Counted from the first letter of the stretch, positions 39,272 through 48,465 are shown. The stretch is DNA of 64,000 nucleotides from Streptomyces djakartensis (GCF_014651075.1 NZ_BMWE01000005.1:1-64000), one strand, 5' to 3'. Made by a program: numbers and translations. The notes: generated by a model from the letters alone, not told the origin.

Positions 39272-41077
39272 ATGGCCACTCCCCTTTCCGACCCGTCCCC
39301 GTCCCCTCTCCGGACCGTCGCCGTCGTCGGCCTCGGCACGATGGGCACCGGCATCGCCGAGGTCCTCGCCAAGGCCGGCCGCGAGGTCGTCGGCATCGAC
39401 ATCAGCGAGACGCAGGCCGCGAAGTGCGTCGCCGCCCTGGAGTCCTCCACCGCCCGCGGCGTCGAACGCGGGCGGCTGACCGAGCAGGACCGCGCGGAGA
39501 TCCTGGCCCGCTTCCGCACCTCCGCCGACCTGCGGGCCGCGGCCGACGCCGACCTGGTCATCGAGGTGGCGCCGGAGTCGTACGAGGTCAAGCAGCAGAT
39601 CTTCCGGGAGCTGGACGGGATCGTGCGTCCGGAGACGATCCTGGCGACGGGCACCAACGCCCTGTCCGTCACGCGGCTGGCCGCCGACTCGGCGCGTCCC
39701 GAGCGGGTGCTGGGCCTGCACTTCTTCAACCCGGCCCCGGCGATGCGGCTGGTCGAGGTCGTCTCCTCGGTGCTGACCGCGCCGGCGGCCGTCACGGCCG
39801 TCACCGACCTGGCGCTCGACCTGGGCAAGGAGCCCGTCGCGGTCGGCGACCGGCCCGGCTTCGTCGCCGACGGCCTGCTGTTCGGCTACCTGAACCAGGC
39901 CGCCGCGATGTACGAGGCGAAGTACGCCTCCCGCGAGGACATCGACGCCGCGATGCGGCTGGGCTGCGGGCTGCCCATGGGCCCGCTGGCGCTGCTCGAC
40001 CTGATCGGCGTGGACACCGCCCGCACCGTCCTGGAGGCGATGTACGCCGCGTCCCGCGACCGGCTGCACGCCCCGGCGCCGATCCTCAAGCAGCTGAGCG
40101 AGGCGGGCCTGACGGGCCGCAAGGCGGGGCGCGGTTTCTACACGTACGAGGCGCCGGGCAGCGGCACGGTCGTGCCGGACGCGCTGACCCCGCTGGAGGA
40201 CGGCAGCCCGGCCGCGGGCCGGGAGGTCCGCTCGGTCGGCGTGGCGGGCTCGGGCACCATGGCCTCCGGTATCGCCGAGGTCTTCGCCAAGGCCGGGTAC
40301 GAGGTGGTTCTCGCCGCCCGCAGCGAGGAGAAGGCCCAGGCCGCGAAGGCCCGGATCGGCAAGTCGCTGGCCCGCTCGGTCGACAAGGGCCGGATGACCG
40401 ACGAGGCCGCCGCTCAGACCCTGGAGCGCATCACGGCCACGGGCACGTACGACGACTTCGCCGATGTCGACCTCGCCGTGGAGGCGGTCGCCGAGGACCT
40501 GGAGGTCAAGCGGCAGCTGTTCGCCGCGCTGGACAAGGTCTGCAAGCCGGGCGCGGTCCTGGCCACCACCACCTCGTCCCTGCCCGTGGTCGCCTGCGCC
40601 CGCGCCACCTCGCGGCCGCAGGACGTGATCGGCATGCACTTCTTCAACCCGGCGCCGGCCATGAAGCTGGTCGAGGTCGTCCGGACGGTGCTGACCGCCG
40701 ACGACGTCCACGCGACGGTGCGCGAGGTCTGCGGACGGATCAGGAAGCACGCGGTCGACTGCGGTGACCGTGCGGGCTTCATCGTGAACGCGCTGCTGTT
40801 CCCGTACCTCAACAACGCGATCAAGATGGTGCAGGAGCACTACGCCTCCCTCGACGACATCGACGCGGCGATGAAGCTGGGCGGCGGGTACCCGATGGGC
40901 CCGTTCGAGCTGCTGGACGTCGTCGGGCTCGATGTCTCGCTCGCCATCGAGAAGGTCCTGCACCGCGAGTTCCGTGACCCCGGGCTCGCCCCGGCACCGC
41001 TCCTGGAGCACCTGGTGGCCGCGGGCTGCCTCGGCCGCAAGACCGGCCGGGGCTTCCGCGAATATGCCAAGCGCTGA
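39272..41077 (+). CDS. fused-repeat 3-hydroxyacyl-CoA dehydrogenase
   Basis: 601 residues from ATG 39272. It contains two complete copies of the 3-hydroxybutyryl-CoA dehydrogenase fold. Copy 1 (about 15-285) has AVVGLGTMGTGIAEVL, VIEVAPESYEVKQQIF, GLHFFNPAPAMRLVEVV, GFVADGLLFGYLNQA and GLPMGPLALLDLIGVD. Copy 2 (about 320-600) has GVAGSGTMASGIAEVF, AVEAVAEDLEVKRQLF, GMHFFNPAPAMKLVEVV, GFIVNALLFPYLNNAI and YPMGPFELLDVVGLD. NAD(P)-dependent interconversion of acetoacetyl-CoA and 3-hydroxybutyryl-CoA would feed the ethylmalonyl-CoA operon downstream. The duplication within one chain is typical of actinobacterial members. Confidence 0.92.
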   Translation: MATPLSDPSPSPLRTVAVVGLGTMGTGIAEVLAKAGREVVGIDISETQAAKCVAALESSTARGVERGRLTEQDRAEILARFRTSADLRAAADADLVIEVAPESYEVKQQIFRELDGIVRPETILATGTNALSVTRLAADSARPERVLGLHFFNPAPAMRLVEVVSSVLTAPAAVTAVTDLALDLGKEPVAVGDRPGFVADGLLFGYLNQAAAMYEAKYASREDIDAAMRLGCGLPMGPLALLDLIGVDTARTVLEAMYAASRDRLHAPAPILKQLSEAGLTGRKAGRGFYTYEAPGSGTVVPDALTPLEDGSPAAGREVRSVGVAGSGTMASGIAEVFAKAGYEVVLAARSEEKAQAAKARIGKSLARSVDKGRMTDEAAAQTLERITATGTYDDFADVDLAVEAVAEDLEVKRQLFAALDKVCKPGAVLATTTSSLPVVACARATSRPQDVIGMHFFNPAPAMKLVEVVRTVLTADDVHATVREVCGRIRKHAVDCGDRAGFIVNALLFPYLNNAIKMVQEHYASLDDIDAAMKLGGGYPMGPFELLDVVGLDVSLAIEKVLHREFRDPGLAPAPLLEHLVAAGCLGRKTGRGFREYAKR

Positions 41078-41180
41078 GGGTCCCGGCGACTGGTTCCGGT
41101 CCGGCGCGGAGTGGGGCGGCCTGCTCGGCCCGGACCGGTTCCACGAACCAGGCCCTGCGCGGCGAGCTGCGCACATGCAG

Positions 41181-41186
41181 TACGTT
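41181..41186 (+). promoter_or_regulatory. -10 of the leaderless TetR gene
   Basis: TACGTT, six bases before ATG 41193. The same hexamer is the -10 of the ccr promoter at 42184. Confidence 0.45.
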
Positions 41187-41192
41187 CGGGGC

Positions 41193-42002
41193 ATGTCCCA
41201 GCCCGCCAAGTCCTCACGTACACCAGCCACGGCCGACGCGCCGGAGAGCGCCGCAGGCTCGCGCGCCGCCGCCCAGCGGCTCAAGATGCGCCGGGAACTG
41301 GCGGCCGCCGCGATGGAGCTGTTCGCGACCAAGGGGTACGAGGCGACCACCGTCGACGAGATCGCGGCTCAGGCCGGGGTCGCCCGCCGCACGTTCTTCC
41401 GCCACTTCCGCTCCAAGGAAGAGGCGATCTTCCCCGACCACGACGACACCCTGATCCGCGCCGAGGCGGTGCTCAACGCCGCCCCGGCGCACGAGCATCC
41501 GCTCGACACGGTGTGCCGCGGCATCAAGGAAGTCATGAGGATGTACGCGGCCCGGCCGGAGATCTCGGTCGCCCGCTACAAGCTGACCCGTGAGGTGCCG
41601 ACGCTGCGCGAGGCGGAGATCGCTTCGGTGGCCCGCTACGAGCGCCTGTTCACGCGCTATCTCCTCGGCCACTTCGACGAGCGGGCGCACGCCGACGACG
41701 CCAACGACGACCCGCTGCTGGCGGAGGTCGCCGCCTCCGCCGTGGTCACCGCCCACAACCACGTGCTGCGGCGCTGGCTGCGGGCCGGCGGCCAGGGGGA
41801 CGTGGAGGCGCAGCTGGACCACGCCTTCGCCATCGTGCGCAAGACCTTCGGCACGGGGATCGGCGCCGGGCGCTCCACGAGCCCGCAGCCGGCCGTGGCG
41901 GCGGCCTCGGCGCAGGGCGAGGTGCTGGTGACCGTCGCCCGCACCGACGCCCCGCTGGACGAGGTCATGCGGACGATCGAGCAGGCACTCAAGGAACGCT
42001 GA
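41193..42002 (+). CDS. TetR-family regulator next to the ethylmalonyl-CoA operon
   Basis: 269 residues. The N-terminal helix-turn-helix at about 35-80 is clear: RRELAAAAMELFATKGYEATTVDEIAAQAGVARRTFFRHFRSKEEAIF. The ligand-binding domain is all-helical. An extra C-terminal segment (about 225-269) is beta/alpha and ends VMRTIEQALKER. Start ATG 41193 with TACGTT six bases upstream (leaderless); ATG 41175 is in frame but upstream of that box. It lies between the hydroxyacyl-CoA dehydrogenase and ccr, and a dyad sits in the ccr promoter, so it probably represses ccr in response to an acyl-CoA. Followed by a terminator. Confidence 0.9.
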   Translation: MSQPAKSSRTPATADAPESAAGSRAAAQRLKMRRELAAAAMELFATKGYEATTVDEIAAQAGVARRTFFRHFRSKEEAIFPDHDDTLIRAEAVLNAAPAHEHPLDTVCRGIKEVMRMYAARPEISVARYKLTREVPTLREAEIASVARYERLFTRYLLGHFDERAHADDANDDPLLAEVAASAVVTAHNHVLRRWLRAGGQGDVEAQLDHAFAIVRKTFGTGIGAGRSTSPQPAVAAASAQGEVLVTVARTDAPLDEVMRTIEQALKER

Positions 42003-42024
42003 GTCCCCCTTCACCCCTGTGATG

Positions 42025-42051
42025 ACGGCCACCCCACGGGGTGGCCGTTTT
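42025..42051 (+). terminator. rho-independent terminator of the TetR gene
   Basis: ACGGCCACCCC, AC, GGGGTGGCCGT followed by TTT: a perfect 11-bp stem with a two-base loop drawn (functionally a tetraloop) and a T-run. It isolates the regulator from the ccr operon. Confidence 0.85.
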
Positions 42052-42114
42052 GCCATGTCAGAGAAGGTTTTGACCTGCCCCGGCAGAGCGATTCGATCGA
42101 TCATCGCTCATTTG

Positions 42115-42122
42115 TTACGTAA
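42115..42122. promoter_or_regulatory. TTACGTAA palindrome in the ccr upstream region
   Basis: An 8-bp palindrome within TTTGTTACGTAAAG, in the A/T-richer part of the 382-base region before ccr. It could be an additional operator or an upstream promoter element; weak evidence. Confidence 0.25.
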
Positions 42123-42159
42123 AGATTTCATCTGAGAGCAAGTTCTGGCACTCAGTGCC

Positions 42160-42189
42160 TTGCGGGGTGACACGCGGTGTCATACGTTG
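42160..42189 (+). promoter_or_regulatory. ccr operon promoter with an operator in the spacer
   Basis: -35 TTGCGG (42160-42165), 18-base spacer, -10 TACGTT (42184-42189). The spacer contains the perfect dyad TGACAC-GCG-GTGTCA (42168-42182). A dyad between -35 and -10 is the classic place for a TetR-type repressor. The transcript would have a leader of about 190 bases before ccr. No other gene is seen in 42003-42384. Confidence 0.6.
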
Positions 42190-42384
42190 AAGAGGTCCGG
42201 GCGATGTCCCGGCGGGCCCACCCGGCCTGCCCGTCCGGACGCCTGCGTCACAGGCAACCTCCCGCCCACCAAGCGCTGCCGAACAGCACCACCGCCGAAC
42301 CGACGGCACACCCTCATCCCTCAGCAGCACCGACGTAACCATCGGCGCCCCTCCCTCAGGGCGCTCACCGCCGGAGGCAACACC

Positions 42385-43728
42385 GTGACCGTGAAGGACA
42401 TCCTGGCCGCGATCCAGTCGCCCGACTCCACGTCGGAGGACTTCGCCGCCCTCCCGCTCCCCGAGTCGTACCGCGCGATCACCGTGCACAAGGACGAGAC
42501 GGAGATGTTCGCCGGGCTCGCCACGCGCGACAAGGACCCCCGCAAGTCGATCCACCTGGACGAGGTGCCGCTGCCCGAGCTCGGCCCCGGCGAGGCCCTG
42601 GTGGCCGTCATGGCCTCCTCGGTCAACTACAACTCGGTGTGGACGTCGATCTTCGAGCCGCTGTCGACCTTCGGCTTCCTGGAGCGCTACGGCCGCACCA
42701 GCGAGCTGGCCAAGCGCCACGACCTGCCGTACCACATCATCGGGTCCGACCTCGCGGGCGTCGTCCTGCGCACCGGCCCGGGCGTCAACGCCTGGCACCC
42801 CGGTGACGAGGTCGTCGCGCACTGCCTCTCCGTCGAGCTGGAGTCGTCCGACGGCCACAACGACACGATGCTCGACCCGGAGCAGCGCATCTGGGGCTTC
42901 GAGACCAACTTCGGCGGCCTGGCCGAGATCGCGCTGGTGAAGTCCAACCAGCTGATGCCGAAGCCCGACCACCTGAGCTGGGAGGAGGCCGCCGCCCCCG
43001 GTCTGGTCAACTCCACCGCCTACCGTCAGCTGGTCTCCCGCAACGGCGCCGGCATGAAGCAGGGCGACAACGTCCTGATCTGGGGCGCGAGCGGCGGTCT
43101 CGGCAGTTACGCCACCCAGTTCGCCCTGGCCGGCGGCGCCAACCCGATCTGCGTGGTCTCCTCCCCGCAGAAGGCGGAGATCTGCCGGTCGATGGGCGCC
43201 GAGGCGATCATCGACCGCAACGCCGAGGGCTACAAGTTCTGGAAGGACGAGAACACCCAGGACCCCAAGGAGTGGAAGCGCTTCGGCAAGCGCATCCGCG
43301 AGCTCACCGGCGGCGAGGACATCGACATCGTCTTCGAGCACCCCGGCCGTGAGACCTTCGGCGCGAGCGTCTTCGTCACCCGCAAGGGCGGCACCATCAC
43401 CACCTGCGCGTCGACCTCGGGCTACATGCACGAGTACGACAACCGCTACCTGTGGATGTCCCTGAAGCGGATCATCGGCTCGCACTTCGCCAACTACCGC
43501 GAGGCCTGGGAGGCCAACCGGCTCATCGCGAAGGGCAAGATCCACCCGACGCTGTCGAAGGTGTACTCGCTCCAGGACACCGGTCAGGCCGCCTACGACG
43601 TCCACCGCAACCTCCACCAGGGCAAGGTCGGCGTGCTGTGCATGGCCCCCGAAGAAGGCCTGGGCGTGCGCGACGAGGCCAAGCGCGCGCAGCACATCGA
43701 CGCGATCAACCGCTTCCGGAACATCTGA
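42385..43728 (+). CDS. ccr: crotonyl-CoA carboxylase/reductase
   Basis: 447 residues from GTG 42385 (GGAGG upstream). Medium-chain dehydrogenase/reductase with the long insertions of CCR: VMASSVNYNSVWTSIFEP, FLERYGRTSELAKRHDLPYHIIGSDLAGVVLRTG, HCLSVELESSDGHNDTMLDPEQRIWGFETNFGG, NSTAYRQLVSRNGAGMKQGDNVLIWGASGGLGSYATQFAL (NADPH) and FEHPGRETFGASVFVTRKGG. It reductively carboxylates crotonyl-CoA to (2S)-ethylmalonyl-CoA, the committed step of the ethylmalonyl-CoA pathway and a source of polyketide extender units. First gene of a five-gene operon. Confidence 0.97.
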   Translation: MTVKDILAAIQSPDSTSEDFAALPLPESYRAITVHKDETEMFAGLATRDKDPRKSIHLDEVPLPELGPGEALVAVMASSVNYNSVWTSIFEPLSTFGFLERYGRTSELAKRHDLPYHIIGSDLAGVVLRTGPGVNAWHPGDEVVAHCLSVELESSDGHNDTMLDPEQRIWGFETNFGGLAEIALVKSNQLMPKPDHLSWEEAAAPGLVNSTAYRQLVSRNGAGMKQGDNVLIWGASGGLGSYATQFALAGGANPICVVSSPQKAEICRSMGAEAIIDRNAEGYKFWKDENTQDPKEWKRFGKRIRELTGGEDIDIVFEHPGRETFGASVFVTRKGGTITTCASTSGYMHEYDNRYLWMSLKRIIGSHFANYREAWEANRLIAKGKIHPTLSKVYSLQDTGQAAYDVHRNLHQGKVGVLCMAPEEGLGVRDEAKRAQHIDAINRFRNI

Positions 43729-43745
43729 AGGCAGCGGAGGCCAAG

Positions 43746-45773
43746 ATGACTGAGCGTCAGAAGGACCGGCCGTGGCTCATGCGCACGTACGCCGGTCACT
43801 CCACGGCCGAGGCGTCCAACGAGCTGTACCGGCGCAACCTCGCCAAGGGCCAGACAGGTCTGTCGGTGGCGTTCGACCTGCCGACGCAGACCGGCTACGA
43901 CTCCGACCACATCCTCGCCCGCGGCGAGGTCGGCCGGGTCGGCGTGCCGATCGCGCACGTCGGTGACATGCGCCGGCTGTTCCAGGACATCCCCCTGGAG
44001 CAGATGAACACCTCGATGACCATCAACGCCACGGCCATGTGGCTGCTGGCGCTCTACCAGGTCGTCGCCGAGGAGCAGGGCGCGGACATCACCAAGCTCC
44101 AGGGCACGACCCAGAACGACATCGTCAAGGAGTACCTGTCCCGCGGCACGCACGTGTTCCCGCCGGGGCCGTCGCTCCGGCTGACGACGGACATGATCGC
44201 GTACACGGTCTCCCACATCCCGAAGTGGAACCCGATCAACATCTGCAGCTACCACCTGCAGGAGGCGGGCGCCACGCCGGTCCAGGAGATCGCGTACGCG
44301 ATGTCCACCGCGATAGCCGTCCTCGACGCCGTGCGCGACTCCGGGCAGGTGCCCCAGGAGCGCATGGGCGACGTCGTCGGCCGCATCTCCTTCTTCGTGA
44401 ACGCGGGCGTCCGCTTCATCGAGGAGATGTGCAAGATGCGGGCGTTCGGCCGCATCTGGGACAAGATCACACGTGAGCGGTACGGCATCGAGGACCCCAA
44501 GCACCGCCGCTTCCGCTACGGCGTCCAGGTCAACTCCCTGGGCCTGACCGAGGCCCAGCCGGAGAACAACGTCCAGCGGATCGTCCTGGAGATGCTGGCC
44601 GTGACGCTCTCCAAGGACGCACGCGCGCGTGCCGTGCAGCTGCCGGCCTGGAACGAGGCGCTCGGCCTGCCCCGCCCCTGGGACCAGCAGTGGTCGCTGC
44701 GCATCCAGCAGGTGCTCGCCTACGAGAGCGACCTGCTGGAGTACGAGGACATCTTCGAGGGCTCGAAGGTCATCGAGGCCAAGGTGGGCGAGCTGGTCGA
44801 GGAGGCGCTCGCCGAGATCGACCGCATCCAGGAGATGGGCGGCGCCATGGCTGCCGTCGAGTCCGGCTACCTCAAGTCGCAGCTCGTCGCCTCGCACGCG
44901 GAACGCCGGGGCCGGATCGAGTCCGGCCAGGAGAAGATCATCGGTGTCAACGCCTTCGAGGGCACCGAGCCGAGCCCGCTGACCGCCGATCTGGACACCG
45001 CGATCCAGACGGTGGACCCGGAGGTCGAGGCCCGGGTCATCGCCGCGCTCCAGCAGTGGCGCGACAGCCGCTACCAGCCGCCGTTCAACCATCCCCGGCC
45101 CTGCAAGGCCCTGGAGCGGCTGAAGGAGGCCGCCCGCGGCACCGAGAACCTCATGGAGGCCACCCTGGAGTGCGCCCGCGCCGGGGCGACGACCGGCGAG
45201 TGGGCCGGGGCCCTGCGCGAGGTGTTCGGGGAGTTCCGCGCCCCGACCGGCGTGTCGTCGGCGCCGGTGGCCGTCCCCGTCGAGGAGGGCAGCACCCTGG
45301 CCCTGGTCCGCCGCAAGGTGGATCTGACGGCCAAGGACCTGGGCGTCGGCAAGCTGCGCTTCCTGGTCGGCAAGCCCGGCCTGGACGGACACTCCAACGG
45401 CGCCGAGCAGATCGCCGTCCGCGCCCGCGACGCCGGCTTCGAGGTGGTCTACCAGGGCATCCGGCTGACGCCGGAACAGATCGTGGACGCCGCCCTGGCC
45501 GAGGACGTGCACGCCGTCGGCCTGTCGATCCTCTCCGGCTCGCACGCCCAGCTGGTGCCGGACGTCCTCGAACGGCTCCGTGTGGCCGGTGCCACAGATA
45601 TACCGGTGATCGCCGGTGGCATCATCCCGAATGGTGACGCCGAGCAGCTCAGGGCCGCCGGAGTGGCCGCCGTCTTCACCCCGAAGGACTTCGACATCAC
45701 CGGAATCATCGGCCGCATCGTCGACGAGATCCGGAAAGCGAACAAGCTCGACCCCCTGGAGGTCCCCGCATGA
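43746..45773 (+). CDS. meaA: ethylmalonyl-CoA mutase (MeaA)
   Basis: 675 residues from ATG 43746 (GGAGG upstream). The N-terminal TIM-barrel acyl-CoA mutase domain (about 1-520) has RPWLMRTYAGHSTAEASNELYRRNLAKGQTGLSVAFDLPTQTGYDSD, QMNTSMTINATAMWLLALY and GTTQNDIVKEYLSRGTHVFPP. The C-terminal B12-binding domain (about 545-675) has the LDGHSNGAEQIA motif (DxHxxG-like, histidine ligand), then GLSILSGSHAQLVPDVLERL and IAGGIIPNGDAEQL. It converts ethylmalonyl-CoA to methylsuccinyl-CoA. Overlaps the next gene by ATGA. Confidence 0.95.
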   Translation: MTERQKDRPWLMRTYAGHSTAEASNELYRRNLAKGQTGLSVAFDLPTQTGYDSDHILARGEVGRVGVPIAHVGDMRRLFQDIPLEQMNTSMTINATAMWLLALYQVVAEEQGADITKLQGTTQNDIVKEYLSRGTHVFPPGPSLRLTTDMIAYTVSHIPKWNPINICSYHLQEAGATPVQEIAYAMSTAIAVLDAVRDSGQVPQERMGDVVGRISFFVNAGVRFIEEMCKMRAFGRIWDKITRERYGIEDPKHRRFRYGVQVNSLGLTEAQPENNVQRIVLEMLAVTLSKDARARAVQLPAWNEALGLPRPWDQQWSLRIQQVLAYESDLLEYEDIFEGSKVIEAKVGELVEEALAEIDRIQEMGGAMAAVESGYLKSQLVASHAERRGRIESGQEKIIGVNAFEGTEPSPLTADLDTAIQTVDPEVEARVIAALQQWRDSRYQPPFNHPRPCKALERLKEAARGTENLMEATLECARAGATTGEWAGALREVFGEFRAPTGVSSAPVAVPVEEGSTLALVRRKVDLTAKDLGVGKLRFLVGKPGLDGHSNGAEQIAVRARDAGFEVVYQGIRLTPEQIVDAALAEDVHAVGLSILSGSHAQLVPDVLERLRVAGATDIPVIAGGIIPNGDAEQLRAAGVAAVFTPKDFDITGIIGRIVDEIRKANKLDPLEVPA

Positions 45774-46729
45774 CCGTCAACCGTCTCCGCCCGCGGCGTT
45801 CCTGCCTGGCCGTACCGGGCAGCAACCCCCGCTTCCTGGAGAAGGCGCAGGGCCTCCCGGCGGACCAGGTCTTCCTGGACCTGGAGGACGCGTGCGCCCC
45901 GCTGGCCAAGCCAGAGGCGCGGCACACCATCGTGAAGTTCCTCAACGAGGGCGACTGGACGGGCAAGACGCGGGTCGTGCGCGTCAACGACTGGACGACC
46001 GAGTGGACGTACCGCGACGTCGTGACGGTCGTCGAGGGCGCGGGCCCGAACCTCGACTGCATCATGCTGCCGAAGGTCCAGGACGCCCAGCAGGTCGTGG
46101 CGCTCGACCTCCTCCTGACCCAGATCGAGAAGACGATGGGCTTCGAGGTCGGCCGGATCGGCATCGAGGCGCAGATCGAGAACGCACAGGGCCTGAACAA
46201 CGTCAACGAGATCGCGCAGGCCTCCCCGCGCGTCGAGACCATCATCTTCGGCCCGGCCGACTTCATGGCCTCCATCAACATGAAGTCGCTGGTCGTGGGC
46301 GAGCAGCCGCCCGGCTACCCGGCGGACGCCTACCACTACATCCTGATGAAGATCCTGATGGCCGCGCGCGCCAACAACCTCCAGGCGATCGACGGCCCCT
46401 ACCTGCAGATCCGCAACATCGACGGCTACCGCGAGGTCGCCCAGCGCGCCGCCGCGCTCGGCTTCGACGGCAAGTGGGTGCTGCACCCGGGTCAGGTCGA
46501 GGCGTCCAACGAGATCTTCTCGCCGTCCCAGGAGGACTACGACCACGCCGAGCTGATCCTGGACGCGTACGACTACTACACGTCCGAGGCGGGCGGCAAG
46601 AAGGGCTCGGCGATGCTCGGGGACGAGATGATCGACGAGGCCAGCCGCAAGATGGCGCTCGTCATCTCCGGCAAGGGACGTGCCGCCGGCATGCAGCGCA
46701 CCAGCAAGTTCGAGATCCCGGAGGCGTGA
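45770..46729 (+). CDS. beta-methylmalyl-CoA/malyl-CoA lyase (CitE-like)
   Basis: 319 residues of the HpcH/HpaI/CitE superfamily: RPRRSCLAVPGSNPRFLEKAQGLPADQVFLDLEDACAPLAKPEAR (acidic residues for Mg2+), VVRVNDWTTEWTYRDVVTVVEGAG, CIMLPKVQDAQQV, IEAQIENAQGLNNVNEIAQASPRVETIIFGPADFMASINMKSL and KWVLHPGQVEASNEIFSPS. In this operon it should cleave beta-methylmalyl-CoA to propionyl-CoA and glyoxylate. Overlaps meaA by four bases; MaoC gene follows 5 bases later. Confidence 0.93.
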   Translation: MTVNRLRPRRSCLAVPGSNPRFLEKAQGLPADQVFLDLEDACAPLAKPEARHTIVKFLNEGDWTGKTRVVRVNDWTTEWTYRDVVTVVEGAGPNLDCIMLPKVQDAQQVVALDLLLTQIEKTMGFEVGRIGIEAQIENAQGLNNVNEIAQASPRVETIIFGPADFMASINMKSLVVGEQPPGYPADAYHYILMKILMAARANNLQAIDGPYLQIRNIDGYREVAQRAAALGFDGKWVLHPGQVEASNEIFSPSQEDYDHAELILDAYDYYTSEAGGKKGSAMLGDEMIDEASRKMALVISGKGRAAGMQRTSKFEIPEA

Positions 46730-46734
46730 CGGCG

Positions 46735-47247
46735 ATGCAGTTCGGACGCACCTACGAGGAGTTCGAGGTCGGGGCGACGTACAAGCACTGGCCGGGCAAG
46801 ACGGTCACGGAGTACGACGACCACCTGTTCTGTCTCCTCACCATGAACCACCACCCGCTCCACATGGACACGAACTACGCGGAGAAGACGACCGACTTCG
46901 GCAAGAACGTCGTCGTGGGCAACTACATCTACTCGCTGCTGCTCGGCATGTCCGTGCCGGACATCTCCGGCAAGGCCATCGCCAACCTGGAGATCGAGTC
47001 GCTCAAGCACGTGGCGCCGACCTTCCACGGCGACACGATCTACGGACAGACGACCGTGCTCGACAAGTGGCCGTCGAAGTCGAAGAACGACCGCGGGATC
47101 GTGCACGTCGAGACCAAGGGCTACAAGCAGGACGGCACGCTGGTGTGCGTGTTCCGCCGCAAGGTGATGGTGCCGACCGAGACCTACATCAAGGAGCGCG
47201 GCGGCGAGCAGCCCGGCCGCCCGGAGCTCAAGGAGCAGGAGAAGTAG
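46735..47247 (+). CDS. MaoC-type mesaconyl-CoA hydratase
   Basis: 170 residues, a single hot-dog MaoC dehydratase domain: FGRTYEEFEVGATYKHWPGKTVTEYDDHLFCLLTMNHHPLHMD contains the catalytic Asp/His of the hydratase-2 motif, followed by FGKNVVVGNYIYSLLLGMSV and FHGDTIYGQTTV. In the pathway it adds water to mesaconyl-CoA. The proteobacterial enzyme is, as I recall, about twice this length (two hot-dog units), so this one probably dimerises to form the site. Gaps of 5 and 2 bases to its neighbours. Confidence 0.9.
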   Translation: MQFGRTYEEFEVGATYKHWPGKTVTEYDDHLFCLLTMNHHPLHMDTNYAEKTTDFGKNVVVGNYIYSLLLGMSVPDISGKAIANLEIESLKHVAPTFHGDTIYGQTTVLDKWPSKSKNDRGIVHVETKGYKQDGTLVCVFRRKVMVPTETYIKERGGEQPGRPELKEQEK

Positions 47248-47249
47248 CC

Positions 47250-48455
47250 ATGGCGCGACTCGCCCAGACCGCCGGTCTGACGGACATCCAGCAGGAGATC
47301 CTCTCCACCGTCCGGGACTTCGTGGACAAGGAGATCATCCCGGTCGCCACCGAGCTGGAGCACCGCGACGAGTACCCGCAAGCGATCGTCGACGGGCTGA
47401 AGGAGTTGGGCCTGTTCGGCCTGATGATCCCCGAGGAGTACGGGGGCCTGGGCGAGTCGCTCCTGACGTACGCGCTGTGCGTGGAGGAGATCGCCCGTGG
47501 GTGGATGTCGGTGTCCGGCATCATCAACACGCACTTCATCGTGGCGTACATGCTCAAGCAGCACGGCACGCAGGAACAGAAGGACCATTTCCTGCCGAGG
47601 ATGGCGGCGGGCGACATCCGGGGCGCGTTCTCGATGTCGGAGCCGGGTCTGGGCTCGGACGTGTCGGCGATCACGTCGAAGGCGGTGAAGGACGGCGACG
47701 AGTACGTCCTGAACGGCCAGAAGATGTGGCTGACGAACGGCGGAACGTCGTCTCTGGTGGCCGTTCTGGTCCGAAGTGACGAAGGTCACCCCGAGGGCAC
47801 CGCGCCGCACAAGTCGATGACGACCTTCCTCGTCGAGAAGGAGCCCGGCTTCGGGGAGGTCCGCCCGGGCCTCACGATCCCCGGGAAGATCGACAAGATG
47901 GGCTACAAGGGGGTCGACACCACCGAGCTCATCATGGATGGCCTGCGGATTCCCGCGGATCGCGTGCTCGGCGGGGTCACCGGCCGCGGTTTCTACCAGA
48001 TGATGGACGGCGTCGAGGTCGGCCGGGTCAACGTCGCGGCGCGTGGCTGCGGCGTCGCTCAGCGTGCTTTCGAACTGGGTGTGCAGTACGCCCAGCAGCG
48101 CCACACCTTCGGCAAACCGATCGCCCAGCACCAGGCGATCCAGTTCAAGCTGGCCGAGATGGCTACCAAGGTCGAGGCCGCGCATGCGATGATGGTGAAC
48201 GCAGCGCGCAAAAAGGACTCCGGGGAGCGAAACGACCTCGAGGCCGGGATGGCGAAGTACCTCGCCTCCGAGTACTGCAAGGAGGTCGTCGAAGACGCCT
48301 TCCGGATCCACGGCGGCTACGGCTTCTCCAAGGAGTACGAGATCGAGCGCCTCTACCGCGAGGCGCCGATGCTGCTCATCGGTGAAGGGACCGCCGAGAT
48401 CCAGAAAATGATCATCGGCAGGCGGCTGCTCGAAGAGTATCGATTCCAGGGCTAG
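47250..48455 (+). CDS. acyl-CoA dehydrogenase, probable methylsuccinyl-CoA dehydrogenase
   Basis: 401 residues, a full acyl-CoA dehydrogenase: MIPEEYGGLGESLLTYALCVEEIARG, FSMSEPGLGSDVSAITSKAV (FAD and substrate motif), KMWLTNGG, GLTIPGKIDKMGYKGVDTTELIMDGLRIP, GVAQRAFELGVQYAQQRHTFGKPIAQHQAIQFKLAEMA, and FRIHGGYGFSKEYEIERLYREAPMLLIGEGTAEIQKMIIGRRLL. The Glu in YREA is the catalytic base position of many members. Last gene of the ccr operon, where oxidation of methylsuccinyl-CoA to mesaconyl-CoA is the missing step. A hairpin follows. Confidence 0.9.
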   Translation: MARLAQTAGLTDIQQEILSTVRDFVDKEIIPVATELEHRDEYPQAIVDGLKELGLFGLMIPEEYGGLGESLLTYALCVEEIARGWMSVSGIINTHFIVAYMLKQHGTQEQKDHFLPRMAAGDIRGAFSMSEPGLGSDVSAITSKAVKDGDEYVLNGQKMWLTNGGTSSLVAVLVRSDEGHPEGTAPHKSMTTFLVEKEPGFGEVRPGLTIPGKIDKMGYKGVDTTELIMDGLRIPADRVLGGVTGRGFYQMMDGVEVGRVNVAARGCGVAQRAFELGVQYAQQRHTFGKPIAQHQAIQFKLAEMATKVEAAHAMMVNAARKKDSGERNDLEAGMAKYLASEYCKEVVEDAFRIHGGYGFSKEYEIERLYREAPMLLIGEGTAEIQKMIIGRRLLEEYRFQG

Positions 48456-48465
48456 ATGTCCGGAT

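Noticed and set aside
39272..41077. Two tandem dehydrogenase genes or an assembly duplication
   Set aside because: Both copies are in one uninterrupted frame and differ throughout; fused double-domain hydroxyacyl-CoA dehydrogenases are a known actinobacterial form.
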